From: Dysgonomonas mossii
GTDB lineage: Bacteria > Bacteroidota > Bacteroidia > Bacteroidales > Dysgonomonadaceae
Direction of reading: 5' to 3'
NCBI RefSeq assembly: GCF_004569505.1
Contig: NZ_SPPK01000005.1
Span: 62,001 to 126,000 of the forward strand
DNA length: 64,000 nucleotides
Under the pieces are notes generated by a model. It worked only from the letters and a program-made list of their open reading frames with translations, had not been told where the DNA came from and made no database searches. Of this stretch, positions 34,414 through 43,845 are shown in pieces (within the stretch, counting starts at the first letter, position 1; every line of letters starts with the position of its first letter). Both the position numbers and the translations under genes were made by a program.

Positions 34414-35313
34414 TTATTTTGTCCCCAAATATAGGAAAAACATTGCTATGATTATTAAAACAAGGTCTATCGCTTTTCCTTTTAAGTTTTTTTCATGGAA
34501 TAAGAGTACTCCTCCGGCAAAAGAAACAAGCACGCTGCTGCGCCTTACCATAGATACAATTGAGATCATTGCATCCGGGTCTGTAAGGGCATAGAAGTAC
34601 ACAAAGTCCGCTATCGTAAGGAAAACAGAAACCAGAATGATACTCCATTTCCATCTGAAAGGAGTGTTATTCTTTCTTTTAGGATACCATAATACGATCA
34701 TCACGATCAGAATCAGCAGACATTGGTACGAGTTGAACCAGAATTGAACTGCGGTAGAACTGAATTTCTGCATCAGAAATTTATCGTATAGCCCGCTTGC
34801 TGCACCGGCTATAGCAGCCAGAATCATAAAGAGTATCCACTTGTTTTTATGAAAGCTGATTCCCTCTTTTTTGCCCGAAAGGGATAACAGGAAGAATGAA
34901 ATAATAGTGATAATCACCCCTATCCATTGATATAAATTGAGCCTCTCACCGAATATCAGCAATGCTCCCACCAGAGTCATAACGGGGCGTGTGGCGTTTA
35001 TGGGCCCTGTAATTGTCAGGGGAAGATGTTTGATAGCGAAATAGCCGAATATCCATGATGTAAGTACAATAACCGACTTTACAAAAATATATCCGTGAGT
35101 TTCTATCGACACCGATGGAACATATCCAATTGTTCCGTACAGAGAATCGGGTGATATTTTTGATATAACGACCAACGGAAGCAGCAATAAGGAACAAAAA
35201 AGCGTGTTAAGAAATAATACGGGAATTACTGCATTTCCATCTACTGATTTTTTTTTACAAATATCATAGCATCCAAGAAAGAACGCTGAAACAAAGGCGA
35301 GAGCTAGCCACAT
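34414..35313 (-). CDS. EamA/DMT-family permease
   Basis: A 299-residue membrane protein with about ten helices in two halves. The start MWLALAFVSAFFLGCYDICKK and the middle ITGPINATRPVMTLVGALLIFGERL are typical of EamA carriers. The end LLFHEKNLKGKAIDLVLIIIAM is the second-half signature. The substrate is unknown. It lies between nhaA and the DUF3256 gene, all on the minus strand with gaps under 20 bases. Confidence 0.85.
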   Translation of the reverse strand: MWLALAFVSAFFLGCYDICKKKSVDGNAVIPVLFLNTLFCSLLLLPLVVISKISPDSLYGTIGYVPSVSIETHGYIFVKSVIVLTSWIFGYFAIKHLPLTITGPINATRPVMTLVGALLIFGERLNLYQWIGVIITIISFFLLSLSGKKEGISFHKNKWILFMILAAIAGAASGLYDKFLMQKFSSTAVQFWFNSYQCLLILIVMIVLWYPKRKNNTPFRWKWSIILVSVFLTIADFVYFYALTDPDAMISIVSMVRRSSVLVSFAGGVLLFHEKNLKGKAIDLVLIIIAMFFLYLGTK

Positions 35314-35331
35314 TTATTTAAATCTTATTAT

Positions 35332-36501
35332 CTATGAAATTCGTTCTCTTTCTTTTTTCATCACGAAGTTTAGCCATGTATAGCCGATAATACCAGAAGC
35401 CAAAGATGCCAGAAGTATCATCAATTTTGATTCGTTGATATAATGTATATCATCGAAGGCAAGAAGAGTAATGAAAATGGACATTGTAAATCCGATTCCT
35501 CCAAGCATGCCGGCACCCAATAGCCCCTTCCAATTGATTCCTCTTGGCAAGGCACAAATACCTGTTTTCACAAAGATAAAGCTAAAGAGAGTGATTCCGA
35601 TTGGTTTTCCTACAATGAGTCCTAGCAGGATACCCTGTGCGAAAGGTTCACCTATCGACTGATCCCAGTTTCCTTCTATTATCATTGCTGTATTGGCCAA
35701 AGCAAACAAAGGTAATACTCCAAAAGCTATAGGATAGTGCAAAAAGTGTTGCCAACGATTCGACATGCATTTCTTTTCCCTTTTCTTGAAAGGAATAGTG
35801 ATCGCTAATAATACACCGGCGATAGTGGCATGTACACCCGAGTTGAGCATAAAATACCACATGACGATCCCCCCGACAATGTAAGGGATCATATTATTGA
35901 CATGGAATTTTTTATTCAGCAATAATAAAAGAACAAATATTCCTAAAGCCATCAGCAAGCTAACCCACGATAGAGAGGATGTATAAAATATGGCAATTAC
36001 GATAATTGCGCCCAGATCGTCAATTACAGCTAGAGCCGTGAGGAACACTTTCAAGGAAGTAGGCACACGATTGCCCAACAGGGATAAAATACCCAATGCA
36101 AAAGCAATGTCCGTAGCCATCGGAATACCAAAACCGGATAGGGTAGGTGTGCCGTGGTTGAGAAACATATAAATACCTGCCGGTACTAACATGCCGCCTA
36201 ATGCGCCGGATATGGGCAGCATCGCACGTTTTATATTAGACAGCTCTCCTTCGTATATTTCCTGTATAAGTTCAAGTCCTACCAATAGGAAGAATACCGC
36301 CATCAAACCATCGTTTATCCATTCGGCAACGCTATGGCTTCCTACTCCAAATTCCCAGATGCCTCTGTATTGTTCTCCAATCCATGATGAGTTTGCCAAA
36401 AGTATGGAGACGATTGTGCAAACAATAAGCACAAGTCCTCCTGACTTTTCACTTTCCATGAACCCTCTTAATGTCCTACCGCTAAGAATATTTATTCTCA
36501 T
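35332..36501 (-). CDS. nhaA: Na+/H+ antiporter NhaA
   Basis: A 389-residue inner-membrane antiporter of usual length. The ion-binding aspartates lie in ALAVIDDLGAIIVIAIFY (two adjacent Asp), with the helix IV partner in GIPMATDIAFALGILSLLG. N-terminal FMESEKSGGLVLIVCTIVSI is characteristic. It swaps sodium for two protons in alkali or salt stress. Its ATG overlaps the truA stop (ATGA), so the two are translationally coupled. Confidence 0.95.
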   Translation of the reverse strand: MRINILSGRTLRGFMESEKSGGLVLIVCTIVSILLANSSWIGEQYRGIWEFGVGSHSVAEWINDGLMAVFFLLVGLELIQEIYEGELSNIKRAMLPISGALGGMLVPAGIYMFLNHGTPTLSGFGIPMATDIAFALGILSLLGNRVPTSLKVFLTALAVIDDLGAIIVIAIFYTSSLSWVSLLMALGIFVLLLLLNKKFHVNNMIPYIVGGIVMWYFMLNSGVHATIAGVLLAITIPFKKREKKCMSNRWQHFLHYPIAFGVLPLFALANTAMIIEGNWDQSIGEPFAQGILLGLIVGKPIGITLFSFIFVKTGICALPRGINWKGLLGAGMLGGIGFTMSIFITLLAFDDIHYINESKLMILLASLASGIIGYTWLNFVMKKERERIS

Positions 36502-37250
36502 TGTATAAAAATGTCATTATTGTATTCTATTTCTTCTAAAAAAAGAGCATGTCCCGGAACGGATATTCCGGCTTCACCTCTGTCTTTAGCCTCTATAATC
36601 CTTCGCATTTCTCCCGCATCTATCTTCCCTTTTCCTGCTTCCAGCAATGTGCCTACTATGGAGCGTACCATATTGCGGAGGAAGCGATTTGCCTTGATGG
36701 TGAAGATATAATCATTGCCTTTTTTCTCCCATTGTGCAGCTAGAATGGTACAATTATTCGTCTTTACATCGGTGTGCAACTTGCTAAAACTCGTAAAATC
36801 TTCATATTCGAATAAGATATCAGCACATGCATTCATCTTATCTATATCAAGATTTCCATGTACTTTATATTTCAAATGATGTAAGAAAGGATCTTTTTCT
36901 GTAGTGATATAATATCTGTATAGCCTGCTTGTTGCATCAAAACGTGCGTGAGCATCGGGTTTTACCTTTACAATACTATATATCGAAATATCTTTAGGGA
37001 GTATGCTATTTAGTTTTTTTGCGAGAAGCAGCAAATCAAGATTTGCAGTCTCATAGTCAAAATGTGCTGCCATCATTCGCGCATGCACACCCGCATCGGT
37101 ACGCCCCGCACCCACTATTGTTGTCGGAGTACGCAGTAACGTTGAGAGAGACTTTTCTATGGTTTCTTGTACCGATACACCATTCGGCTGTATCTGCCAA
37201 CCACAGTAATTTTCTCCATTGTATGCAAGGTATATAAAGTAGCGTTTCAT
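36498..37250 (-). CDS. truA: tRNA pseudouridine(38-40) synthase TruA
   Basis: A 250-residue TruA of usual length. The catalytic aspartate is D52 in GAGRTDAGVHA; YNGENYCGWQIQ at 10-21 and RFLRNMVRSIVGTLLEAGKG near 190-210 are family signatures. It makes pseudouridine at positions 38-40 of the anticodon arm. It is upstream of nhaA with a four-base overlap. Confidence 0.95.
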   Translation of the reverse strand: MKRYFIYLAYNGENYCGWQIQPNGVSVQETIEKSLSTLLRTPTTIVGAGRTDAGVHARMMAAHFDYETANLDLLLLAKKLNSILPKDISIYSIVKVKPDAHARFDATSRLYRYYITTEKDPFLHHLKYKVHGNLDIDKMNACADILFEYEDFTSFSKLHTDVKTNNCTILAAQWEKKGNDYIFTIKANRFLRNMVRSIVGTLLEAGKGKIDAGEMRRIIEAKDRGEAGISVPGHALFLEEIEYNNDIFIQ

Positions 37251-37283
37251 ATTTTTAGCAGCAACTAATTGCTTATTTAAAAA

Positions 37284-37940
37284 TTATCTTACCGTGATAT
37301 GAAAGCAAGATTGTTTTCTCTCATGTTTTATATAGCACCTGTCGCGTTCATGCAGATCATGCAAAACCTGCCCCAATATGGCTTTTAGTCTGCCGTCGTC
37401 CAAAACCCGGCTGTCTGTTGGGTTCACTTTGTCAAATCGGGTCCACGCTATATCTATTGTTGTTCCATAACGGTGTGCAGAATTATCACTTGCATTTCTA
37501 TTTCTTCTGCTTAGCCCTTTTACATCATCATTGGTGCGTGTTATGCTCGTAATGATCGGCTTATAAAGCGGCATTTTTTTACTGATGAGCGAGTCTCTGA
37601 AGTTGATACAGATTTCGGATAGTAAATTTGCTGCTTTAGGAACTAGAAAAGGCATTGAGTGTGTAAGTTTATCAACACGGTAAATATCCAGTTCTATTGG
37701 GATACGTACAAGCTTGTCCTGATATAATGCAGTGTCTGCTCTTGTCTCCAAAGGCCCAACGCCGTTTGCTTCGGCGGCCTCGATATGTAAATCCGGTAAA
37801 TCGTTGAATGTGAGATTGTAATTCCCGTTGAAACGAGTATATTTCTTTGGCTCGGTTGGAACCTCTTCTTTATTTTTTCCTTTTGTGCTGCAACTTATTA
37901 AGAATAGAATACCAACGGAAAGCATCCAGATATATCTCAT
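37284..37940 (-). CDS. Lipoprotein with M15/VanY-like peptidase motif (DUF5715-like)
   Basis: A 218-residue lipoprotein (LFLISC, Cys17). The C-terminal half has SITRTNDDVKGLSRRNRNAS then NSAHRYGTTIDIAW, which is the SxHxxGxxxD zinc-site pattern of LAS-type (M15) peptidases, and a later H in SCFHITVR as third ligand. These enzymes trim peptidoglycan stem peptides in the periplasm. The length and the N-terminal half fit DUF5715 as I recall it. Activity is not certain because the usual acidic catalytic residue near the last His is not obvious. Confidence 0.65.
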   Translation of the reverse strand: MRYIWMLSVGILFLISCSTKGKNKEEVPTEPKKYTRFNGNYNLTFNDLPDLHIEAAEANGVGPLETRADTALYQDKLVRIPIELDIYRVDKLTHSMPFLVPKAANLLSEICINFRDSLISKKMPLYKPIITSITRTNDDVKGLSRRNRNASDNSAHRYGTTIDIAWTRFDKVNPTDSRVLDDGRLKAILGQVLHDLHERDRCYIKHERKQSCFHITVR

Positions 37941-38067
37941 AAAATAATTATCGTTTAGAGTTGTATATATAAATTGATTGTCTAATAAAGCTTACAAAGG
38001 TATAAAATAACAGGATTTTGTCGGTAATTAATTCTTATTTTTGCATTATGATAACAATTAGGATATA

Positions 38068-38859
38068 ATGGAAAAAATTGTCAGCCTGCAAAATACGAGG
38101 ATAAAAAATATTGTAAAGCTTTCGAAAGCAAAAGAACGGAGAGAGCAAAATTTATTTATAATAGAAGGGGCTAGGGAATTAACTCTTGCTCTGATGGCGG
38201 GCTATGAGGTTGACTCTGTGTTTGTATGTCCCGAACTGTTTGTGAAAACAGATTATCCCCATGTTCTTGAATCTGTATCTGACACTAAAAAATTTGAAGT
38301 TTCGGAAGCCGTTTTTGAAAAAATAGCCTATCGTGAAGGCTCTGACGGGCTTTTAACTTTGGCTAAACCCAAAGGACATACGTTGGCAGACCTTAAACTT
38401 TCAGATAACCCGTTCCTTATTATACTCGAATCTGTAGAAAAACCCGGTAATTTAGGCGCTGTTCTACGTACGGCTGATGCAGCGCAAGCTGATGCTGTAA
38501 TTGTTTGCGATCCTGCCACTGATATCTATAATCCGAATGCAATACGCTCTAGCGTAGGATGTCTTTTTACTGTGCAGACAGCCGTTTGTACATCTCAGGA
38601 AGCATTGAGCTATTTGAAAAGCAGAAGTATAAAGGCTTATGCCGCTGAACTGAATGCTTCACAATGGTATCAGGATACCGATTTTACTAAACCCTCTGCT
38701 ATCGTTATGGGTACAGAAGCGGATGGTCTGACTCACTTTTGGCTCGATAACGCCGACTATCGTGTAAAGATTCCGATGAGGGGTAAGATCGATTCACTCA
38801 ATGTGTCTGTTTCTACTGCCATCCTTACATTTGAGGCGATGCGACAGAGAGGTTTTTAA
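38068..38859 (+). CDS. TrmH/SpoU-family RNA 2'-O-methyltransferase
   Basis: A 263-residue SPOUT enzyme. An N-terminal substrate-binding domain (about 1-95, NLFIIEGARELTLAL) precedes the knotted domain with LESVEKPGNLGAVLRTADAA (motif 1), IVMGTEADGL (motif 2) and IPMRGKIDSLNVSVSTAIL (motif 3). It methylates a ribose in rRNA or tRNA; the exact target cannot be read. It is monocistronic. The 176 bases after it hold nothing recognisable up to the TetR promoter. Confidence 0.9.
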   Translation: MEKIVSLQNTRIKNIVKLSKAKERREQNLFIIEGARELTLALMAGYEVDSVFVCPELFVKTDYPHVLESVSDTKKFEVSEAVFEKIAYREGSDGLLTLAKPKGHTLADLKLSDNPFLIILESVEKPGNLGAVLRTADAAQADAVIVCDPATDIYNPNAIRSSVGCLFTVQTAVCTSQEALSYLKSRSIKAYAAELNASQWYQDTDFTKPSAIVMGTEADGLTHFWLDNADYRVKIPMRGKIDSLNVSVSTAILTFEAMRQRGF

Positions 38860-39035
38860 ACCTCCGGAACCTCCCATGGTAACTTGTCTATTTTTCTTAT
38901 ATTAAGCATTTGCTATTGATATATACGTAGTCGACAGGATAAAAAGCCTGAGTAGCCTTATCCTTATTCTGTATGTATAAAATTCCTAAAAGTGATAAAA
39001 CCAAAGGAAAATCCTATGTATTCAATATTTTTATG

Positions 39036-39074
39036 CTAAATTTGCACACTTGTAATATTTGTGTGCAAATTTAG
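39036..39074 (+). promoter_or_regulatory. TetR operator overlapping its own promoter
   Basis: A perfect 14-bp inverted repeat CTAAATTTGCACAC (39036-39049) / GTGTGCAAATTTAG (39061-39074) with an 11-base spacer ends three bases before the start codon at 39078. A -7 box TAAATTTG (39037-39044) lies in the left arm, so a bound repressor would cover it. The transcript would start near 39051, inside the repeat, giving a leader of under 30 bases. Confidence 0.75.
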
Positions 39075-39077
39075 TTT

Positions 39078-39671
39078 ATGGCCATAAACAAAACCCGAAA
39101 TATCCTGATAGATGTAGCTCGTCAGCTATTTGCAAGGTTGGGGGTGGAAAATACCACCATGAATGATATTGCAGTAGCTTCGCACAAAGGGCGGAGGACA
39201 CTATATACATATTTCAATAATAAGAATGAGGTGTATCAGGCGGTTCTGGAGACGGAGCTCGATCAGATGTTCCATGCTTTGCAGACTGTAGCAAATAAGA
39301 ATCTTCCTGCAGACGAGAAACTTCTTTTGTTTTTTTATACGCGATTTGATGCAGTGAAAAATGTTGTGGCAAGGAATGGTACATTGAAAGCTGATTTCTT
39401 CCGTGATATCTGGCGTGTGCAAAATGTAAGGAAATCGTTTGATAGAAAAGAAATTCAGGTACTGAAAGATATTCTGAACAAAGGAGTGGAAGAGGGTACT
39501 TTCGAGATGCCCGACACTCAAGCTACAGCTGAAATACTACACCATGCGCTCAAAGGATTGGAAGTACCTTATATCAGAGGACAGATTAGAGCAGAGAGCC
39601 TGCAAACCGAATCGCAAAGAGAAAATATTGCTTACCTTATATTTGAGGGAATAAAAAAGAAGAAAAAGTAG
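39078..39671 (+). CDS. TetR/AcrR-family transcriptional regulator
   Basis: A 197-residue regulator. The helix-turn-helix is at about 8-55 (ARQLFARLGVENTTMNDIAVASHKGRRTLYTYFNNKNEVY is the standard TetR pattern), followed by an all-helical ligand domain. It probably represses itself through the inverted repeat just upstream, and perhaps the fabG gene 37 bases downstream. Its ligand may be an acyl compound given that neighbour; this is an inference. Confidence 0.88.
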   Translation: MAINKTRNILIDVARQLFARLGVENTTMNDIAVASHKGRRTLYTYFNNKNEVYQAVLETELDQMFHALQTVANKNLPADEKLLLFFYTRFDAVKNVVARNGTLKADFFRDIWRVQNVRKSFDRKEIQVLKDILNKGVEEGTFEMPDTQATAEILHHALKGLEVPYIRGQIRAESLQTESQRENIAYLIFEGIKKKKK

Positions 39672-39708
39672 ATTGTAAACTATATAAATTTAATTTATAC
39701 TTTAAATT

Positions 39709-40449
39709 ATGAAATTACTAGAAGGTAAAACCGCTATTATTACAGGTGCAGCTCGTGGTATAGGTAAAGCCATCGCACTTAAATTTGCAGAGCAGGGAGC
39801 AAATATTGCATTTACTGACTTAGCTATAGATGACAACGCAAAAGCGACTGAAGCAGAGATTGCAAAATTTGGAGTGAAAGCAAAAGGATATGCATCTAAT
39901 GCTGCAAATTTTGAAGACACTCATAAAGTGGTAGAAGAAATTGCAAAAGATTTCGGACAGATAGATATTCTTGTAAATAATGCAGGGATTACCCGTGACG
40001 GACTGATGATGCGTATGACTGAGCAGCAATGGGACATGGTAATCAATATAAACTTAAAGTCTGCATTCAACTTTATTCACGCGCTTACTCCAATATTTAT
40101 GAAGCAAAAGAGCGGAAATGTCATAAATATGAGTTCTATCGTTGGGCTTAACGGTAATGCCGGACAAGCTAACTATTCTGCATCTAAGGCAGGGATGATT
40201 GGCTTGGCTAAATCTGTAGCAAAAGAACTCGGATCGAGAAATGTTCGTGCAAACTGTATTTGTCCGGGATTTATTATTACAGAAATGACCGGAGTATTGT
40301 CTGAAGATGTAAAGAAAAAATGGGCAGAACAAATTCCGTTACGTCGTGGAGGAACACCTGAGGATGTAGCGAATGTTGCTGTATTCCTTGCATCGGATTT
40401 GTCCGCTTATGTTACAGGAGAAGTTATTCCTGTTACAGGAGGTATGTAA
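39709..40449 (+). CDS. fabG: 3-oxoacyl-[acyl-carrier-protein] reductase (FabG-type SDR)
   Basis: A 246-residue short-chain dehydrogenase of exact FabG length. The cofactor loop is TGAARGIGKA (12-21); NNAG at 90-93; catalytic Ser143, Tyr156 and Lys160 (MSSIVG; NYSASK); the C-terminus YVTGEVIPVTGGM is typical. It reduces 3-oxoacyl-ACP with NADPH in fatty acid synthesis. It lies 37 bases after the TetR gene and ends with an intrinsic terminator. Other SDR roles are possible, but the match to FabG is strong. Confidence 0.88.
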   Translation: MKLLEGKTAIITGAARGIGKAIALKFAEQGANIAFTDLAIDDNAKATEAEIAKFGVKAKGYASNAANFEDTHKVVEEIAKDFGQIDILVNNAGITRDGLMMRMTEQQWDMVININLKSAFNFIHALTPIFMKQKSGNVINMSSIVGLNGNAGQANYSASKAGMIGLAKSVAKELGSRNVRANCICPGFIITEMTGVLSEDVKKKWAEQIPLRRGGTPEDVANVAVFLASDLSAYVTGEVIPVTGGM

Positions 40450-40470
40450 AAACATATTGTATCAAAATAG

Positions 40471-40507
40471 AAACGGCTTCAAATTATATTGAAGCCGTTT
40501 TTTATTA
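40471..40507 (+). terminator. Intrinsic terminator after fabG
   Basis: Stem AAACGGCTTCA / TGAAGCCGTTT (40471-40481, 40490-40500), 8-base loop, followed by TTTATTATTA. It is a strong rho-independent terminator 22 bases after the fabG stop. The next gene converges from the other strand. Confidence 0.88.
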
Positions 40508-40530
40508 TTATGTTGTCCAATGATTCGTTT

Positions 40531-41148
40531 TTATTTTATTTCTTCAACGACAGAGCTACTTTCCATATTTCTAAAAAATACACCGGTCCATTTTCCATGT
40601 ATATCTTTGTAATCAAAAGAATCATCGTCTGCCACTAGACGAATGCGATATGTGGCTGTTATTTTATTCTGATATATCGTCACATTAGTAGTTAACTTGC
40701 TATGTGGTGGTAATGTTGTAGATTCTTTAACCTTCGTGGAAGGTTCTAGCTCTACTTTTTCTCCAATGCGTAGCGGAGCTTCTTTACCTGAATAATAAAC
40801 ATAATCAGAAGATAATAGACTGATCTCAGATGGTATAGAGACAGTATAATCTTCACCCATTAATTGGGTTAACAGTTCTGCATCCTCTGAGTTATGAAAA
40901 TGGGAATAGTCCTTAATGTAATCTTCTGATTTATTTGTTATTATAGCTGGTTCGTCTACGTTGTTATGGATAGAGATGCTTCTATGGTCTTCTATTACCT
41001 CTTGTTTATCTCCCTCTTCTAACTTCCACATAATAGAATGAAATGTGTATGTTTTATTTTCTTCTGGTAAGTCTTTATCATTGCTGCAGGATATAAAAAG
41101 ACAAGACATAAAGATGAAAAGAAGTAATATTTGTGAATAAGCTTTCAT
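40531..41148 (-). CDS. Putative lipoprotein, weakly similar to ETX/MTX2 pore-forming toxins
   Basis: A 205-residue lipoprotein; the ATG at 41148 gives a proper signal (LFISC, Cys21), whereas the longer frame adds 33 unlikely residues. The mature part is beta-rich and polar. ISIHNNVDEPAIITNKSEDY and the segment TTLPPHSKLTTNVTIYQNK recall the strand pattern of aerolysin-type ETX/MTX2 proteins, where a PPxSK/T-like turn precedes an insertion hairpin. This is only a resemblance. It lies downstream of hemN on the same strand with a 106-base gap, so it may be a separate unit. Confidence 0.45.
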   Translation of the reverse strand: MKAYSQILLLFIFMSCLFISCSNDKDLPEENKTYTFHSIMWKLEEGDKQEVIEDHRSISIHNNVDEPAIITNKSEDYIKDYSHFHNSEDAELLTQLMGEDYTVSIPSEISLLSSDYVYYSGKEAPLRIGEKVELEPSTKVKESTTLPPHSKLTTNVTIYQNKITATYRIRLVADDDSFDYKDIHGKWTGVFFRNMESSSVVEEIK

Positions 41149-41254
41149 AGTATTAATGTTAATTTTTAATCTATTTGTTAAAGATATACATTCTTTATTA
41201 ATTAAGCCATGCTTGAAAGATCTTTTCTTTAATAAACTATTACCCAAAAATTGA

Positions 41255-42622
41255 TTATACCGATTTGGAATAACGCTTTTCGTTATTTACCATCAGTTTG
41301 TCGAGCGAAGCAGCAACATTGCGGACAAAGGGAGCAGCTTCCGGTAATACTGTAATGTGATCTTCCGAAAATTCGATAATTCCATCTTTTTGAAAATCAA
41401 AGAGCTGCTCTTTGTTATAGTTCAGAGCATTTTTTACTTCCTTTTCAGACATATTCATTCGGGTCGCTATATCCGACCAACTTACTGTATAGTTACACAT
41501 TAGTGAAGCTATTACTTCACGGGTAATTTGTTCTTCCTTATTCAGTATATACCCTTTAGTTATCGGATATTTACCCTCATTTACTGATGATATGTATGTG
41601 CTCAGATCTTTTGCATTTTGGCTGTAAGCTGTAGATAATTGACTGATCCCGGTATTTCCGAATGCATAAACCTGACCTGTCGTGCGGCGGGTACAGTATC
41701 CTTGAAAGTTACGATGCAGTGATTTTGTTTGTAAAGCCTCGTAGAGCTCATCGTTTGCTAATACAAAGTGGTCGAGCCCTATCGTTTTATATCCAGCATC
41801 GATTAGCAATTTCTTAGCTGTTTCGTATATTTCGTTTTTTGTAGAAACTGATGGCAAGCCAATCTTTTCGAGATTTTTTTGCAACTCATTTACCCAAGGA
41901 ACATGGGCGTAAGAAAAAGTGACAATTCTGTCCGGCTTGAGGGATATTGCTTTCCGAATAGTTTCTGCAAAAGATTCAGGAGTTTGTAGAGGTAGTCCGT
42001 ATATAAAATCCATGTTTACAGATACGCCTTTACTCCTGAGTATGTGTATTATATCCTCTATCGCCATTCGTGATGGCTTACGGGCGGAAGCCTTCAAAAC
42101 CTCTTCGTTAAAATCTTGAATGCCAATGCTTATTCGATTGAATCCTGCATCAATCAGATCATTCCAATAGTCTTCATCCAGATATCCCGGGTGGCATTCT
42201 ATTGCAATTTCCGGATTTTCGATGCATTCAAATTCGGATAAGATTATCTGGTTGATTTCTTTTAGTACAGAGACAGGCTGTGACGTGGGTGTTCCTCCTC
42301 CATAGTGTATTTGTGATATTTTACGACTATGGTCGAGTAGGGGAAGTACCATCCGTATCTCCTTTTTCAAGGTTTCTATATACTCTTTTACTACATTTTT
42401 ATCTTTGAGCAACTGTGAATTGCAGCCGCAATAATGGCACATGTGGTAGCAGAAAGGGATATGTATATAGATGGATATATGCTGAGGATTTTGTTCATTT
42501 GATTGTATAATAGCTTCCTTATATGAATCGGCAGTAAATGATTCATTGAAAAAGTTAGCCGGAGGGTAGCTTGTATATCTTGGAACAGGGATGCTATATT
42601 TATTCAGTAATTCTTGTTTCAT
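41255..42622 (-). CDS. hemN: Oxygen-independent coproporphyrinogen III oxidase HemN
   Basis: A 455-residue radical SAM enzyme. The start at 42622 gives the HemN N-terminus MKQELLNKYSIPVPRYTSYP; the longer frame adds 27 unlikely residues. The iron-sulfur cysteines are C58, C62 and C65 (CYHMCHYC) with an extra C67; GGGTP and the IGLDHFVLANDELYEA segment are present. It decarboxylates coproporphyrinogen III to protoporphyrinogen IX without oxygen. The gene overlaps the transporter gene before it by 23 bases, the third member of a TonB receptor-transporter-hemN unit. Confidence 0.9.
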   Translation of the reverse strand: MKQELLNKYSIPVPRYTSYPPANFFNESFTADSYKEAIIQSNEQNPQHISIYIHIPFCYHMCHYCGCNSQLLKDKNVVKEYIETLKKEIRMVLPLLDHSRKISQIHYGGGTPTSQPVSVLKEINQIILSEFECIENPEIAIECHPGYLDEDYWNDLIDAGFNRISIGIQDFNEEVLKASARKPSRMAIEDIIHILRSKGVSVNMDFIYGLPLQTPESFAETIRKAISLKPDRIVTFSYAHVPWVNELQKNLEKIGLPSVSTKNEIYETAKKLLIDAGYKTIGLDHFVLANDELYEALQTKSLHRNFQGYCTRRTTGQVYAFGNTGISQLSTAYSQNAKDLSTYISSVNEGKYPITKGYILNKEEQITREVIASLMCNYTVSWSDIATRMNMSEKEVKNALNYNKEQLFDFQKDGIIEFSEDHITVLPEAAPFVRNVAASLDKLMVNNEKRYSKSV

Positions 42623-43844
42623 TTTGTTCTTTCGGTGCTTTAAGTTTGAATGCCAATAAGATAAATGCCAGAGATATGGCTGCGATACACATTTCCACAA
42701 CAAAGAGTCCCTTGTATGTTATCATTGCTGCTATTTTACCGGAGCTTACACCCATAATAATTCCGCTCAGGTGTGTAATCACAGTTTGTATTGTGAAGTC
42801 CGTTCCTTCAAAACCCGGACGTACACAGTCCATAGCTGTGGTATATACAACAATAACCGCCATACCATAACTTGCCCAAAGTAATGAGATGCCTAAATGC
42901 AGAGTTGCTATATTTACAGGAAGAGCAGATACTAACAGGCAGAAGTAGATAGTAGTTATCAATGTGAAAACGGCAAACAATATTCGAGCGGAATGTCTGC
43001 CTATTTTTCGAACGATAAAGCCACCCCCAAAAGAAGCAAGGCAGCCAATAGATGTACCCACAATCCCGGACATGATGCCTATTTCTTTCATGTTGTAGCC
43101 ATAGTCTACCAGCATGGGCTTAAGCATCGCTAACACACCAATAAGACCTGCATAATAGACAAATAAGAAGACAACTTGTTTCCAGATACCTTTTTGTTTG
43201 AAAAAGCCAAGAAGATCGTCCGGGGTTGGCTTCTTCTCTTGCTTTGCTTTTATGATTACTTGGTTATTTCCTCTCTTGAAAAATATTAGAGGAATTAGAG
43301 CTATAATAACAAATACAGCAAGGAATGGCAATAGATTTCCCCACCCGAATTTATGATAGAGTAATAGTAATATGCCGCCGCCAATCATAGCACCTGCAAA
43401 GTTTCCCATCGACTGCATACTGTTTGCAAGGCTCTTGTCCTTTTTACTAAAAGACAGAACAGCAAGTGAGTCGGTTGCAATATCTTGTGTGGCCGAAGCT
43501 ATAAAAGATAATACTACAAGCCCAATAATAAGATAAGGTGTGGTTTGAAAATCGAGAAATGAGACAGCAAATATGATGGATGCATATATTAATTCTGAGG
43601 AGAAAATCCATCTTTTAAAATCACCTATTCTGAAAGTGGAACGGTCGACCGCAGGAGACCATAGGAATTTTAGTATCCAAGGGAGTTTTAGCAATTGGAG
43701 CATACCTATACTTTCGAGCGAGAAGTTCTGTTGCCGCATAATTACAGGTATCACCGTAGAGAAGAAACTCATCGGTATAGATTGTGCAATGTACAGGCAA
43801 AAGAATGTAAATAGCTTTTCTCCTTTTTGAATGTTTATTCCCAT
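42600..43844 (-). CDS. MFS transporter of the AmpG/PAT or RhtX/FptX type
   Basis: A 414-residue membrane protein with 12 helices. The N-terminal part (YIAQSIPMSFFSTVIPVIM; SIGMLQLLKLPWILKFLWSPAVDR) is the hallmark of the peptide-acetyl-CoA transporter group that includes AmpG and the single-subunit siderophore importers RhtX and FptX. Its gene starts one base after the receptor stop and overlaps hemN. Together they suggest it takes a siderophore or porphyrin across the inner membrane; muropeptide transport is the alternative. Confidence 0.8.
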   Translation of the reverse strand: MGINIQKGEKLFTFFCLYIAQSIPMSFFSTVIPVIMRQQNFSLESIGMLQLLKLPWILKFLWSPAVDRSTFRIGDFKRWIFSSELIYASIIFAVSFLDFQTTPYLIIGLVVLSFIASATQDIATDSLAVLSFSKKDKSLANSMQSMGNFAGAMIGGGILLLLYHKFGWGNLLPFLAVFVIIALIPLIFFKRGNNQVIIKAKQEKKPTPDDLLGFFKQKGIWKQVVFLFVYYAGLIGVLAMLKPMLVDYGYNMKEIGIMSGIVGTSIGCLASFGGGFIVRKIGRHSARILFAVFTLITTIYFCLLVSALPVNIATLHLGISLLWASYGMAVIVVYTTAMDCVRPGFEGTDFTIQTVITHLSGIIMGVSSGKIAAMITYKGLFVVEMCIAAISLAFILLAFKLKAPKEQNETRITE

Positions 43845-43845
43845 A

